64,000 bases of DNA from Robertkochia solimangrovi (GTDB lineage Bacteria > Bacteroidota > Bacteroidia > Flavobacteriales > Flavobacteriaceae). Both the position numbers and the translations under genes were made by a program. Shown in pieces: positions 1 through 6,683 of this stretch. The notes below the pieces were generated by a model. The model saw only the letters and a list, made by a program, of their open reading frames with translations. It was not told the DNA's origin and ran no database searches. Positions within the stretch are counted from its first letter, which is position 1. The number at the start of each line of letters is the position of its first letter. The stretch is taken from contig NZ_QKWN01000010.1 in NCBI RefSeq assembly GCF_007279655.1, forward strand, positions 62,001 through 126,000, in the 5' to 3' direction.

Positions 1-706
1 TCTAACATTTAGTTCATTAGTATTTGGACAAAATTTAAAAGGAAATTATTCTGGATATTGGGCTTCAACTAATTGGAGTTATATTTTTGATGGTAATGGA
101 AATTTTGAATATGTAACTGCAGGTCATTTCGGTTTTACAAAATCCAAAGGAAAGTACGAAATCAAGGGAGATACAGTTTATCTGAATGCCAAAAAAACTG
201 GAATAGGAACTTTGGATGTTAAAAGGAGAATGCTAATTGAAAAAGATTCCTGCATAATTGACTTGATAATGAGATATGACTATTGCAAGTCGAGAAATAG
301 TGAGTTTCTAAATTCTAATAAACGGAACTTCAAATTTCCCCAAACAAAACCTGAAAACACTAAATCAATATCGGATTTAAAAGCTGTTTTAGATTCTGCC
401 TTTACAAATCCCAAGGTTGTTGATTATTTTCATTTTGAAGAATTTCCTGAGAGAAGATTGATTTTTAAACCTTATTTTGAGTTAAATGAATTAAACTTTC
501 CTAATTTTAAAATTGGAAATAAAACATTAGGATTTAAAACAACTGATTTGCCAAAATTCTATATTGAGTTTATCGAAATTAATCAAAGTAAAGAATCTAT
601 CGAACTTGAATTTGAAATCAAAGATGAAGGAGTTGAATTTACTATGATTTATGAGATTGCAAATAAAGAATGGAAATTGGAATATGAAAGACATAACGAA
701 AAATAA
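1..706 (+). CDS. 5'-truncated secreted hypothetical protein
   Basis: The reading frame is open from the second base of the window to the stop at 704-706, so the gene begins upstream. The first visible residues (LTFSSLVFGQ) look like the hydrophobic end and cleavage region of a signal peptide, so probably only about ten residues are missing. The first ATG inside the window, at 212, would remove a conserved-looking Gly/Tyr-rich stretch and is not the likely start. I do not recognise the family. The mature part is about 220 residues, rich in Lys, Phe, Asn and Glu, with no membrane segment and no obvious catalytic motif. It ends against a possible attC remnant, so it may be the first cassette of the array. 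Composition is strongly AT-rich, like the following cassettes. Confidence 0.6.
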   Translation, partial: LTFSSLVFGQNLKGNYSGYWASTNWSYIFDGNGNFEYVTAGHFGFTKSKGKYEIKGDTVYLNAKKTGIGTLDVKRRMLIEKDSCIIDLIMRYDYCKSRNSEFLNSNKRNFKFPQTKPENTKSISDLKAVLDSAFTNPKVVDYFHFEEFPERRLIFKPYFELNELNFPNFKIGNKTLGFKTTDLPKFYIEFIEINQSKESIELEFEIKDEGVEFTMIYEIANKEWKLEYERHNEK

Positions 707-734
707 CTGTAGGTAACACTGGTAACCGTTGCAC
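707..734 (+). repeat. possible deleted attC-like site
   Basis: Directly after the stop codon lie GGTAAC and, ten bases on, CCGTTGCAC, which has the form of the right-hand (R') box of the better preserved attC-like sites downstream. The long central arms are missing. The call rests on one box in the right place and is tentative. Confidence 0.25.
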
Positions 735-767
735 AAGTCTATAATTTTCAGAAAGATGATATAAAAG

Positions 768-796
768 CGCCCTTTTTAAGGGCGTTTGTTGTTTTT
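768..796 (+). terminator. rho-independent terminator
   Basis: A 7-bp stem CGCCCTT / AAGGGCG with a TTT loop is followed by the T-rich tract TTTGTTGTTTTT. It would terminate transcription of the upstream gene on the + strand. Confidence 0.7.
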
Positions 797-808
797 GATA
801 GTTATTTA

Positions 809-1033
809 TCATCCTAATTCAAGGGAATTATATGGGGTAATATAGGGCTTAAAAACAGCTTTAAATTGAGAAATAATAGACTGAAGACTTACCGCCCCAC
901 TCTTACTGTGTTTTTCAATGAATTTCAGGTACTTTTTAAGGTTATAGGCAAACGCCGATAGCTGCATGCACTTATTGGCCTGCTTGATTCCAATGGTATA
1001 GCCCCTAAAAATATTAATTTCGTTGGGGTTTTT
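809..1033 (-). pseudogene. transposase C-terminal remnant (IS1182-like)
   Basis: Translating the minus strand gives a segment containing QANKCMQLSAFAYNLKKYLK followed by about 45 residues to a stop at 809-811. The 'ANKCMQL..AYNLKKYLKF' signature is typical of the C-terminal end of DDE transposases of the IS1182 type in Bacteroidota (recognised from memory, not searched). The frame is closed upstream by a stop near 1039 and no catalytic core is present. This is therefore a dead C-terminal fragment. Its neighbours are fragments of other genes, so the stretch is a graveyard of insertions at the left border of the cassette array. Confidence 0.6.
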
Positions 1034-1058
1034 AATCCTTTAGCCAACATTATAGGCT

Positions 1059-1200
1059 TTAAAAATTGTCAAGCAAAAAGATCAACACGATATATACCAT
1101 AAAAATAATGGCATAGGTGTTACTCTCCATCACAGAAAATGCCAATACGATCGACGGTATCACTGCCAGAGTAACGGGAATGTGAATAATAGCACAAAAC
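1059..1200 (-). pseudogene. AI-2E family transporter fragment
   Basis: The minus strand encodes HIPVTLAVIPSIVLAFSVME, about fifteen further hydrophobic residues, and then FLLDNF followed directly by a stop. This matches the region around the sixth membrane segment of AI-2E (PerM/DUF20) transporters, where proline-rich 'P..L..IP.I...F' is followed by a helix ending in 'LSDNFLKP'. Only about 47 of some 350 residues remain and the match stops exactly before the expected KP. It is a gene fragment caught between two transposase remnants, and its full-length source is not in the window. Family assignment is from pattern memory. Confidence 0.5.
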
Positions 1201-1539
1201 AAAACTAATTTAAATAACCCGGAATTTTATAGACTAAGGCAACAGATTACTGAACACCAGTTTGGAACATTAAAAAGACAATGGGATTTTAGTTACACCT
1301 TGGTAAAGGGGAAACAACACGTACTAACTGAAGTAAATCTTATCATGATGAGCTATAATCTTAAAAGACTTTTAGCCATTTGGGGACCAGAAAGAATAAA
1401 AGAAAGGTTCAAAGAACTTTTCCTTGAAAATACAACTATAAATAAGTCAATTAAGCACATTTTAAGCACTTTGAACTTATTGAAAAATATAGACAGTGTA
1501 GAAAGAAAATTCTTTAAAACGTCTGTAATACTTCCGTAA
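1201..1539 (+). pseudogene. IS1182-type transposase C-terminal fragment
   Basis: The frame reads NNPEFYRLRQQITEHQFGTL, then KRQWDFSY, and continues through LTEVNLIMMSYNLKRLLAIW to a stop at 1537-1539. 'YR.RQQI.EHPFGT.KRQWGF.Y.L.KGK..V..E..L.....YNLKR' is the well-known C-terminal block of IS1182-family DDE transposases. The N-terminal two thirds and the terminal inverted repeat are absent, and the frame has no ATG (the first possible start is TTG at 1300). It is thus a truncated pseudogene on the opposite strand to the first remnant. Together the fragments imply at least two past IS events next to the array. Confidence 0.65.
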
Positions 1540-1577
1540 ATCCAAACGAAACACTTATTTTAGTCCAAAATGAGGTT

Positions 1578-1599
1578 GATGCGCAGCCTCCCGTTAGGC
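1578..1599 (+). repeat. right end of an attC-like site with MITE-end remnant
   Basis: TGATGCGCAGCCTCCCGTTAGGC closely matches the right edge of the insert-bearing attC-like sites at 5996-6019 and 6878-6901 (TTATTGCGCAGACTCCCGTTG). GTTAGGC (1593-1599) is a canonical integron R' box and marks the start of the first well-defined cassette. The left half of the site is missing, replaced by transposase debris. Confidence 0.5.
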
Positions 1600-1629
1600 A
1601 CATTTGAAAAAAAAATCGCATAATGAAAT

Positions 1630-2088
1630 ATGATTGAATTTTTAAAAGGAGGAAAAACTCTGAATGGAGTAAAAATGGGAATGAATATCGACGAACTATA
1701 TTCGATTTTGGGAAAGCCAACAAATGTTAGCGGAGAAAAAAATTACGGTTATATACATTACGGAGAATATCGCTATGGATTTACTGATGACATAATTAAT
1801 GAAATGTCAATAGAATTTAAACTGATTGAAAAGCCATTTGAGTTTCCCAATTTAGAATATAAAAAATATGATATTTCTCTTTTTGAAAATTTTAAAATCA
1901 AATCTAAAAGTAAAATTCATAAAATAATCAGCTTTGTCAATCACTTGCAACTGAATTGGAAAGCGCAAAATGGAATTGACAAAGATTCGTTGACAATAAA
2001 AATTGAAAACGGACCATATATTGTATTCAATCTTTATGATGGAACTGTAGATAAAATTACAATTGTAGATGGCCACCAAAACGACTGA
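1630..2088 (+). CDS. hypothetical protein, cassette 1 (first gene)
   Basis: This 152-residue soluble protein has no signal peptide or membrane segment. Near the N-terminus it contains LNGVKMGMNIDELYSILGKP, which has the 'G(V/I)..GM...(E/D)(L/V)...LG.P' form of small SmpA/BamE-like and immunity-type domains. That resemblance is short and does not fix a function. The ATG at 1630 begins 37 bases into the cassette; an overlapping ATG at 1623 is out of frame. The 3' end overlaps the next gene by 20 bp, suggesting translational coupling. It is AT-rich and Lys/Ile-rich like the other cassette genes. Confidence 0.6.
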   Translation: MIEFLKGGKTLNGVKMGMNIDELYSILGKPTNVSGEKNYGYIHYGEYRYGFTDDIINEMSIEFKLIEKPFEFPNLEYKKYDISLFENFKIKSKSKIHKIISFVNHLQLNWKAQNGIDKDSLTIKIENGPYIVFNLYDGTVDKITIVDGHQND

Positions 2089-2467
2089 TTTTCTATTCGG
2101 ATGTAAAAACCTTTATTCATTAGGAATTCATCCTTTTGACTTTAGTAAATCTGACTCTGACGAGTACAAAGCAATTATTGAACTTGGAAAAGAAATAATA
2201 CGAGATATTGGACTTCAAAGTTTCCCTGAATTTATAATCGAATATCAATATCATGTTGGAATTTGGTCGTCGTTTATAACATTGGAATTTGGAAAACTAG
2301 ACCAAAATGAAATTCTACAAATTAGTGGAACTAAATCTAAATTATCGGCTTGTTTAGAGAAAATTGAACAGAACGAAATTAATGAATTGCCCAGTGATAT
2401 TGTTGAAAACAAAAATAACTGGATAACAAAAATAAAAACGTGCTACAACAATGGCTCCTATAAGTAA
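2069..2467 (+). CDS. hypothetical protein, cassette 1 (second gene)
   Basis: A 132-residue soluble protein of unknown family, with several aromatic-rich strands (FPEFIIEYQYHVGIWSSF) in its middle. The ATG at 2069 lies inside the end of the upstream gene, so the two genes probably form a toxin/immunity-style or otherwise coupled pair; that reading is inference only. The last codons run into the attC-like site starting near 2442, which is common for genes in integron cassettes. An in-frame downstream start is not available, so the overlap appears real. Confidence 0.5.
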   Translation: MATKTTDFLFGCKNLYSLGIHPFDFSKSDSDEYKAIIELGKEIIRDIGLQSFPEFIIEYQYHVGIWSSFITLEFGKLDQNEILQISGTKSKLSACLEKIEQNEINELPSDIVENKNNWITKIKTCYNNGSYK

Positions 2468-2605
2468 TTGCTTGTTCTCGCCTACTTCTTCCCGCACGTG
2501 CGGGACTCGAGGATTTTCAGCTTGGTGTGTACCTGTCTGCCGACAGGCAGGCTTGTAAAGTTAAGTGCTAAACCACGCAACTACTCATAGCCGAAGCCAT
2601 TGGCA
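2442..2605 (+). repeat. attC-like site A
   Basis: Left box GCTACAAC (2442-2449) and right box ATTGGCA (2599-2605). The inner arms CAATGGCTCCTATAAGTAAT... (2448-2471) and GCAACTACTCATAG...AGCCATTG (2577-2602) are complementary with a few bulges. The centre carries two further palindromes, CCGCACGTGCGG and CTGTCTGCCGACAG. It separates cassettes 1 and 2. Confidence 0.7.
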
Positions 2606-2615
2606 TCCATTTGAA

Positions 2616-2906
2616 ATGAAAATCGTTCAAACTATAATAATTACAATTCTATCACTGTTTCTGACTATATTTTTGGCTGGAGGAGGCCACGGAACTTATA
2701 TTCCTGCGAAACTGATTTACCCTTTCACAATGATAATTGCGGAATTCAAAAACGAAATCGGAATTGTTGGAATTTTACTAGCAATCATACAGATTCCGAC
2801 TTATGCTCTGATTCTGAATAACAAACCGAACTGGAAATATTACTTACTCGGAATTCATTGCATTGCGGTAATTATTGGATTATATATTAACAACGGCTCT
2901 TTCTAA
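2616..2906 (+). CDS. small membrane protein, cassette 2
   Basis: This 96-residue protein has three predicted hydrophobic segments: about residues 3-22 after MKIVQ, 45-65 (GIVGILLAIIQIPTYALIL) and 75-91. The frame stays open back to 2565, but those extra residues (HATTHSRSHWHPFE) would be encoded by the attC-like site, so the ATG at 2616 is the sensible start. A short Gly-Gly-Gly-His stretch sits between the first two helices. The family is not recognised. Four bases after its stop lies a disrupted copy of the small membrane protein found intact in cassette 3. Confidence 0.6.
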   Translation: MKIVQTIIITILSLFLTIFLAGGGHGTYIPAKLIYPFTMIIAEFKNEIGIVGILLAIIQIPTYALILNNKPNWKYYLLGIHCIAVIIGLYINNGSF

Positions 2907-2909
2907 AAT

Positions 2910-3113
2910 ATGATTGGATTTTTTATTATATCATTCTTTTAACTTTTTTTCGAAGCTTTTATCTATTTTGGTTATTATCAAGATTATAAAAGAAAACCGA
3001 AAGAATTTACTAGAAGTATTATCGGAATGCCAATTGGACTTTTAGCAAGTTTCTTCGGACTTAAATCAATTGACGAAAGACTTAAAAAATGGGCAAATAA
3101 CTCGGAATTGTAA
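2910..3113 (+). pseudogene. small membrane protein with in-frame stop, cassette 2
   Basis: The frame reads MIGFFIISFF, then a TAA at 2940-2942, then about 56 residues ending at 3113. The C-terminal part (KPKEFTRSIIGMPIGLLA...) is clearly homologous to the intact 70-residue protein at 3751-3963 (NPKEFWRTIIGMPIGMILGG...), with the same 'DYxR(K/N)PKEF' lead-in and a conserved KKWA near the end. One stop inside the predicted first helix breaks the gene, unless translation restarts internally. It is a recently inactivated paralogue in the neighbouring cassette. Confidence 0.65.
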
Positions 3114-3141
3114 AACAATGAACCTAAAAAATAAAAACGTA

Positions 3142-3274
3142 TACCAACACCGGCTCCTAGTTCATTGCTGCAGTAATCCTCACAGCTTATTTAGGCAACT
3201 TTACTATCTTTAAGCCTGGCGGAAAAGTCCTGCGGACATTTCACGCAACGAAACCATAACCAAAACCGTTGTAA
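3142..3274 (+). repeat. attC-like site B
   Basis: Left box TACCAAC (3142-3148), right box GTTGTAA (3268-3274). The body, including GGCGGAAAAGTCCTGCGGAC, is nearly identical to site H at 8003-8137 although the outer boxes differ. It separates cassettes 2 and 3. Confidence 0.75.
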
Positions 3275-3292
3275 AACATTTAAGAGAACCGT

Positions 3293-3745
3293 ATGAAATT
3301 CATATTAAAGCTATTTTTCGGAATTTTGACATTCACTTTGAATGCTCAAACAGACGGAGAAGAAACTGTTATATTCTCAAGAATCGGAGAATTGAGTGAT
3401 GAGCAATTAAATAATTCTGGAACTTCTAAACTGATTTTTGTTACGGACAAAAAAGAAGCTGAAAAAATGGCGGAATTGGATATTAAAAACGGAAATCCAT
3501 TTTTGTTGCTAATGGGCGGCGTTGCACCAACTATAATTGCTACTGACCCACAATTTGAAAAAGAATACGGAATTTACTTTTACGAATTTGGTTGTACTGG
3601 ACCTGAAAATGACATAATAATTGCTTACAATAGAATTGTATTTGAACACTTAAGCTCAACAAAAGAAAAAAAATGGATAAATGAAGTTAGAGATGACGTA
3701 ATCGGATTTAAGGAATGGAAACGCAATTACAAACGAAAAAATTAA
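3293..3745 (+). CDS. secreted hypothetical protein, cassette 3 (first gene)
   Basis: This 150-residue protein begins with a signal peptide (MKFILKLFFGILTFTLNAQ), probably cleaved after NAQ. The mature domain is about 130 residues with a single Cys in the stretch IYFYEFGCTGPENDIIIAYN. I do not recognise the family; similar small secreted proteins are common in flavobacterial accessory regions. The ATG at 3293 is 25 bases into the cassette. Its stop is five bases before the ATG of the small membrane protein at 3751, so the two form a two-gene cassette. Confidence 0.65.
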   Translation: MKFILKLFFGILTFTLNAQTDGEETVIFSRIGELSDEQLNNSGTSKLIFVTDKKEAEKMAELDIKNGNPFLLLMGGVAPTIIATDPQFEKEYGIYFYEFGCTGPENDIIIAYNRIVFEHLSSTKEKKWINEVRDDVIGFKEWKRNYKRKN

Positions 3746-3750
3746 ATACA

Positions 3751-3963
3751 ATGACTGAATTTATAATTATATCCATTCTTGTAATTCTATTTGCTGGATT
3801 CTTATATTGGGCTTATTTACCGGATTATCAAAGAAATCCAAAAGAATTCTGGAGAACCATAATTGGAATGCCAATAGGAATGATCTTAGGCGGATTAGGA
3901 TATCCAACTTTAAATTATAATATTAAAAAGTGGGCAACGAAGAATAAAAAAGTTAATCGTTAG
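3751..3963 (+). CDS. small one- or two-helix membrane protein, cassette 3 (second gene)
   Basis: A 70-residue protein with an N-terminal hydrophobic helix (FIIISILVILFAGFLYWAYL) and a second weaker one around TIIGMPIGMILGGLGY, followed by a basic tail ending KKWATKNKKVNR. The ATG at 3751 is preferred over the in-frame ATG at 3715, which lies inside the upstream gene. It is homologous to the broken copy at 2910-3113, so two neighbouring cassettes each end with a member of this family. Its role is unknown. Confidence 0.6.
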   Translation: MTEFIIISILVILFAGFLYWAYLPDYQRNPKEFWRTIIGMPIGMILGGLGYPTLNYNIKKWATKNKKVNR

Positions 3964-3973
3964 TAAAAACGTT

Positions 3974-4105
3974 TTACAACAACGTATAACAACAATTGCG
4001 GCTTTGTGCCCTGCGGACACAACCGCGCAAGCATAAAAGTTGGTTATTTTAGCTATCTTAATTTTTAACCAATCCGCAACTGATCATTATACAAGACCGT
4101 TGTGC
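3974..4105 (+). repeat. attC-like site C
   Basis: Left box TTACAAC (3974-3980), right box GTTGTGC (4099-4105). Inner arms CGTATAACAACAATTGCGG and CCGCAACTGATCATTATAC are complementary. The ten bases GTTTTACAAC at its left edge are the exact reverse complement of the start of cassette 3 (GTTGTAAAAC, 3268-3277). Confidence 0.8.
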
Positions 4106-4113
4106 ATAATTAG

Positions 4114-4656
4114 ATGACCGAAAAACAAATAGAAAAAATAATTGACTCTAATAAAGTTTTATCTGATGAACTTGATAAAGATAAATATTTTGGATTTTTT
4201 CCCGCTGTTTTAATAACTCTTGCATTTGGAATACCAAACTTGCCTTTCATTACTGATAATACGACTTTTAATCCGACAGTTAAATGGATTGGACTACTCT
4301 CAGGCTTACTGCTGATTTTGTTGACGTTTCTAAGTTTTAATAAAGAGAAAGAAATAAAATCGGTTATAACTAATCTAGATAAAGAATCGAATAGGCAAAT
4401 AATTGAGAAATATTTTTGTGACCAGAATATTTCATTGACTAAATATTCAAACTATTACTCAACATTACTACCGAGTTTATTCTATAAAAAGGGTTTGAAA
4501 TTGATAATCATACCAAGGAATAATAAAATTCTATTCAATTTAAGAACAATTGGTTTTGCAGTGGAGGGTGGTAGAATACCTTACTCAATCGGAAAACAAA
4601 TACAACAAAATAAACTGACCGAAAAAATAAGAAACTATGCACAACAAGGAATATAA
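4114..4656 (+). CDS. two-helix membrane protein, cassette 4
   Basis: A 180-residue protein with two hydrophobic segments, roughly residues 26-46 (GFFPAVLITLAFGIPNLPFI) and 57-75 (WIGLLSGLLLILLTFLSF). A cytosolic C-terminal domain of about 100 residues follows. The ATG at 4114 lies nine bases after the R' box of site C. The last four codons are encoded by the next attC-like site, as its left box overlaps the end of the gene. There is no recognisable domain. The layout (short N-terminus, helical hairpin, soluble domain) would fit a sensor or toxin-immunity role, but nothing proves it. Confidence 0.6.
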   Translation: MTEKQIEKIIDSNKVLSDELDKDKYFGFFPAVLITLAFGIPNLPFITDNTTFNPTVKWIGLLSGLLLILLTFLSFNKEKEIKSVITNLDKESNRQIIEKYFCDQNISLTKYSNYYSTLLPSLFYKKGLKLIIIPRNNKILFNLRTIGFAVEGGRIPYSIGKQIQQNKLTEKIRNYAQQGI

Positions 4657-4692
4657 AAAATTGCTACATTTAGTTTTACCAATGTTAGTTGC
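4639..4692 (+). repeat. shortened attC-like site between cassettes 4 and 5
   Basis: ATGCACAAC (4637-4645) is the exact reverse complement of the start of cassette 4 (GTTGTGCAT), so the cassette end is certain. The following bases AAGGAATATAAAAAATTGC keep the usual left arm. The right arm is missing and the right box (GTTAGTT, 4684, or GTTGCTT, 4688) is uncertain, suggesting an internal deletion that also trimmed the next gene. Confidence 0.45.
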
Positions 4693-4949
4693 TTATTTGT
4701 TTGCTTACGTCTGACTATAAAAATATTGCGGAATCTGAAAATCCAACTGACAAAAAATACCAAGAAAAAATTAAAATCGGACTTTCAAGGTTTGCCGATA
4801 TTTATATGGAATTAGACACCGAAGACCGAGAAAGAGTTTGTACATACTTTAAAGAATTAATGGACATTGTGGGACTGGAAAGTTCCAATGGACAACTGAA
4901 TAAATTTATGTACGGTTTTGACCTGAACGAAATGACAAAAAAAAATTAA
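4689..4949 (+). CDS. possible DUF4844-like protein, 5'-trimmed, cassette 5
   Basis: The 86-codon frame opens with a TTG inside the shortened attC-like site and has no upstream ATG; the next Met is at about residue 39. The conserved-looking C-terminal part (DRERVCTYFKELMDIVGLES...LNKFMYGFD) resembles the end of small Bacteroidota proteins annotated DUF4844. That name is from memory and should be treated as tentative. The missing N-terminus fits the deletion seen in the adjoining attC-like site, so the gene may not be functional. Confidence 0.4.
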   Translation: MLICLLTSDYKNIAESENPTDKKYQEKIKIGLSRFADIYMELDTEDRERVCTYFKELMDIVGLESSNGQLNKFMYGFDLNEMTKKN

Positions 4950-4953
4950 AAAA

Positions 4954-5097
4954 ATGTCTACTAGAAAGAAGGGTCAGTTAACGACAGACACAGAATGGCG
5001 AAAACATTTACGTAAGATAGGAAAGCGATTTTTCTGGAAAGGTGAACGTTTAGCTGAAAAGAAGATGATTGATAAAGAAATAAAAGAAAGTAAATAA
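4954..5097 (+). CDS. 47-residue basic protein, cassette 5
   Basis: A short frame, MSTRKKGQLTTDTEWRKHLR then 27 residues ending in KEIKESK, very rich in Lys and Arg, with an ATG four bases after the previous stop. The tryptophan-containing amphipathic pattern looks like a real small protein rather than chance, and it is placed like the second gene of cassettes 1 and 3. No function can be given. Confidence 0.4.
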   Translation: MSTRKKGQLTTDTEWRKHLRKIGKRFFWKGERLAEKKMIDKEIKESK

Positions 5098-5107
5098 AAA
5101 AGCTAGT

Positions 5108-5250
5108 TGCCAACAAGCTGTATAAGCCATTGCCTGGCCGTTACTCCTATTTAAAAATTTTCTTACATTAGTCGGTGAATATAAATCGAGCCAAAAGTTA
5201 ATGCAGTTCACGAACTGCTATGGCAACGGCTCATACACCAAGCGTTAACT
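5108..5250 (+). repeat. attC-like site D
   Basis: Left box TGCCAAC (5108-5114), right box GTTAACT (5244-5250). Inner arms GTATAAGCCATTGCC and GGCAACGGCTCATACAC are complementary. The central 60 bases are almost identical to site G (7445-7587). Confidence 0.75.
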
Positions 5251-5265
5251 ACTACTACTATTTGA

Positions 5266-5817
5266 ATGAACCAATTTTGCACATATGCTGTAATACTAAT
5301 CTTCGTCCTAGGATGTAAAGAAAAAACTGAAATAGAAAAAGCGAGCACTGAAAATAGTCTCCAAAAAACAGAAAATAAAAGTGATGTCCACCCACTCATT
5401 GACTTGATTTTGGATAGAGTCCATCCTGTAGAATTGGAGAGTTATAATTTGGTAATTTCCATTGACTCCACCTCAATTCCTCGACTGACAAATTTTCCTC
5501 CTAACCTAAACGAAAGACTGGACGACCCAACAAAAATTAAACTAATAAAAACTTTTAAAAACAAAACTAGCCCAATTGAGTTCGACAAAAGCAAACTAAA
5601 TTCAAAAAGCAAAACTCTACTGGACCAGCAGGCCGACAAAGAGTATAAAATCCAAATAATATTCAATGGATTTTTAGAAATAAAAGAAGATAGTCTTGCA
5701 GTAACAACAATTGGATTTTACTACAGTCCAAAAGGTGGTTGGGAAGAAATCGTAATCTTTGAAAAAAATGATAGAGTTTGGAGAATATCAAATCGAATAA
5801 AAACAGTTCACTATTAA
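5266..5817 (+). CDS. hypothetical lipoprotein, cassette 6
   Basis: A 183-residue protein with a lipoprotein signal: hydrophobic YAVILIFVLG followed by Cys at residue 17 (VLGCKEK). A charged linker precedes a mature domain of about 145 residues. The C-terminal part (TTIGFYYSPKGGWEEIVIFE...VWRISNRI) looks like a beta-rich domain, but I cannot name it. The ATG at 5266 is 22 bases into the cassette. No partner gene shares the cassette. Confidence 0.6.
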   Translation: MNQFCTYAVILIFVLGCKEKTEIEKASTENSLQKTENKSDVHPLIDLILDRVHPVELESYNLVISIDSTSIPRLTNFPPNLNERLDDPTKIKLIKTFKNKTSPIEFDKSKLNSKSKTLLDQQADKEYKIQIIFNGFLEIKEDSLAVTTIGFYYSPKGGWEEIVIFEKNDRVWRISNRIKTVHY

Positions 5818-5824
5818 AAACAGT

Positions 5825-6019
5825 GGCTAACGCAGTGTATAATTGATTGCTGGCGGAAATTTTCTGTCGGAAAAGTCCGCAACTAATCATACACGAACCG
5901 TCAGACTGCGCAAAAACCTATTTTGAATATTAGAATATTTGGAGGGGTATCTGAGAAAAAAATCAAATACGGGAATCTCAGAGAATTAAATTTAGTTATT
6001 GCGCAGACTCCCGTTGTAA
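5825..6019 (+). repeat. attC-like site E, interrupted by a MITE-like insert
   Basis: Left box GGCTAAC (5825-5831), right box GTTGTAA (6013-6019). The arms GTGTATAATTGATTGC and GCAACTAATCATACAC are complementary. The insert at 5902-6010 splits the right edge between CCGT and TGTAA; without it the site would be about 82 bp. Confidence 0.75.
5902..6010. mobile_element. MITE-like insert, long copy (109 bp)
   Basis: The element is flanked by CCGT on both sides (5898-5901 and 6011-6014), fitting a 4-bp target duplication. Its ends, CAGACTGCGCAAAAA and TTATTGCGCAGACTC, are imperfect inverted repeats (12 of 15 positions). It is too short to code for anything. A second copy sits at the same position of another attC-like site. 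Confidence 0.55.
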
Positions 6020-6055
6020 ACAATTTGACCCAACAAAACCGAACCAAATCAAATA

Positions 6056-6676
6056 ATGAGCGAAAATAGATTTATTGAGAAATTCCAACATAAGACTGAC
6101 TCGGAATTAGAATATATTTTAGAAAACAAAAATAGTTACAACGAACAAGCTGTCGCAGCTTCTATTCATATTCTGAAAGAAAGAAACGGAAAAACACCTG
6201 AATTGGAATCTGTTGAAAGCAAAATCAAAATAGAAAAAGAGAAAAAAGAAATTGCTCGTGAAAAAACTATTGAGGAACAAAAAAAGAAAAACAATATAAC
6301 TGACGACCCAAATGCACCTGAACTTCATTCAAGAAAAGTAATTATGGTGTTTTCTGGATTATTCTCGACGATTTTCGGAGCAGTATTACTAATGTATAAT
6401 ATGAACCAAACCGACAATCAAACTGGAAGAATCCAAGTTTTGATTTTTGGAATTTCATATACGATTATTACACTTGTTGTTGTGAACTTATTAAACATTG
6501 GAGGCAATATTGCTTTGATTTTTAATATTGCAGGTGGTGGAATTTTGACAGAATATTTCTGGAATAAATTTATCGGAAAAGAATTTCTGCACAGAAAAAG
6601 AAGTTGGATAAAACCAGCTATTATTTCCGTTTTAATAGCCATTCCTTTGATTTTAGCAGCAATATATGGACAATAA
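6056..6676 (+). CDS. membrane protein with charged N-terminal coil, cassette 7
   Basis: A 206-residue protein. Residues 1-95 are soluble and strongly charged, with a Lys/Glu-rich probable coiled coil at about 55-82 (KIKIEKEKKEIAREKTIEEQ). Three to four hydrophobic segments follow, at about 98-117, 125-150, 155-165 and 185-204. The N-terminal 'FQHKTDSELEYILENKNSYN' segment resembles the start of small flavobacterial proteins that begin with a helical repeat of the form 'L..I...Y...AV..A..IL..R', but no function follows. The ATG at 6056 is 42 bases after the cassette start. Confidence 0.6.
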   Translation: MSENRFIEKFQHKTDSELEYILENKNSYNEQAVAASIHILKERNGKTPELESVESKIKIEKEKKEIAREKTIEEQKKKNNITDDPNAPELHSRKVIMVFSGLFSTIFGAVLLMYNMNQTDNQTGRIQVLIFGISYTIITLVVVNLLNIGGNIALIFNIAGGGILTEYFWNKFIGKEFLHRKRSWIKPAIISVLIAIPLILAAIYGQ

Positions 6677-6683
6677 AAACTGC

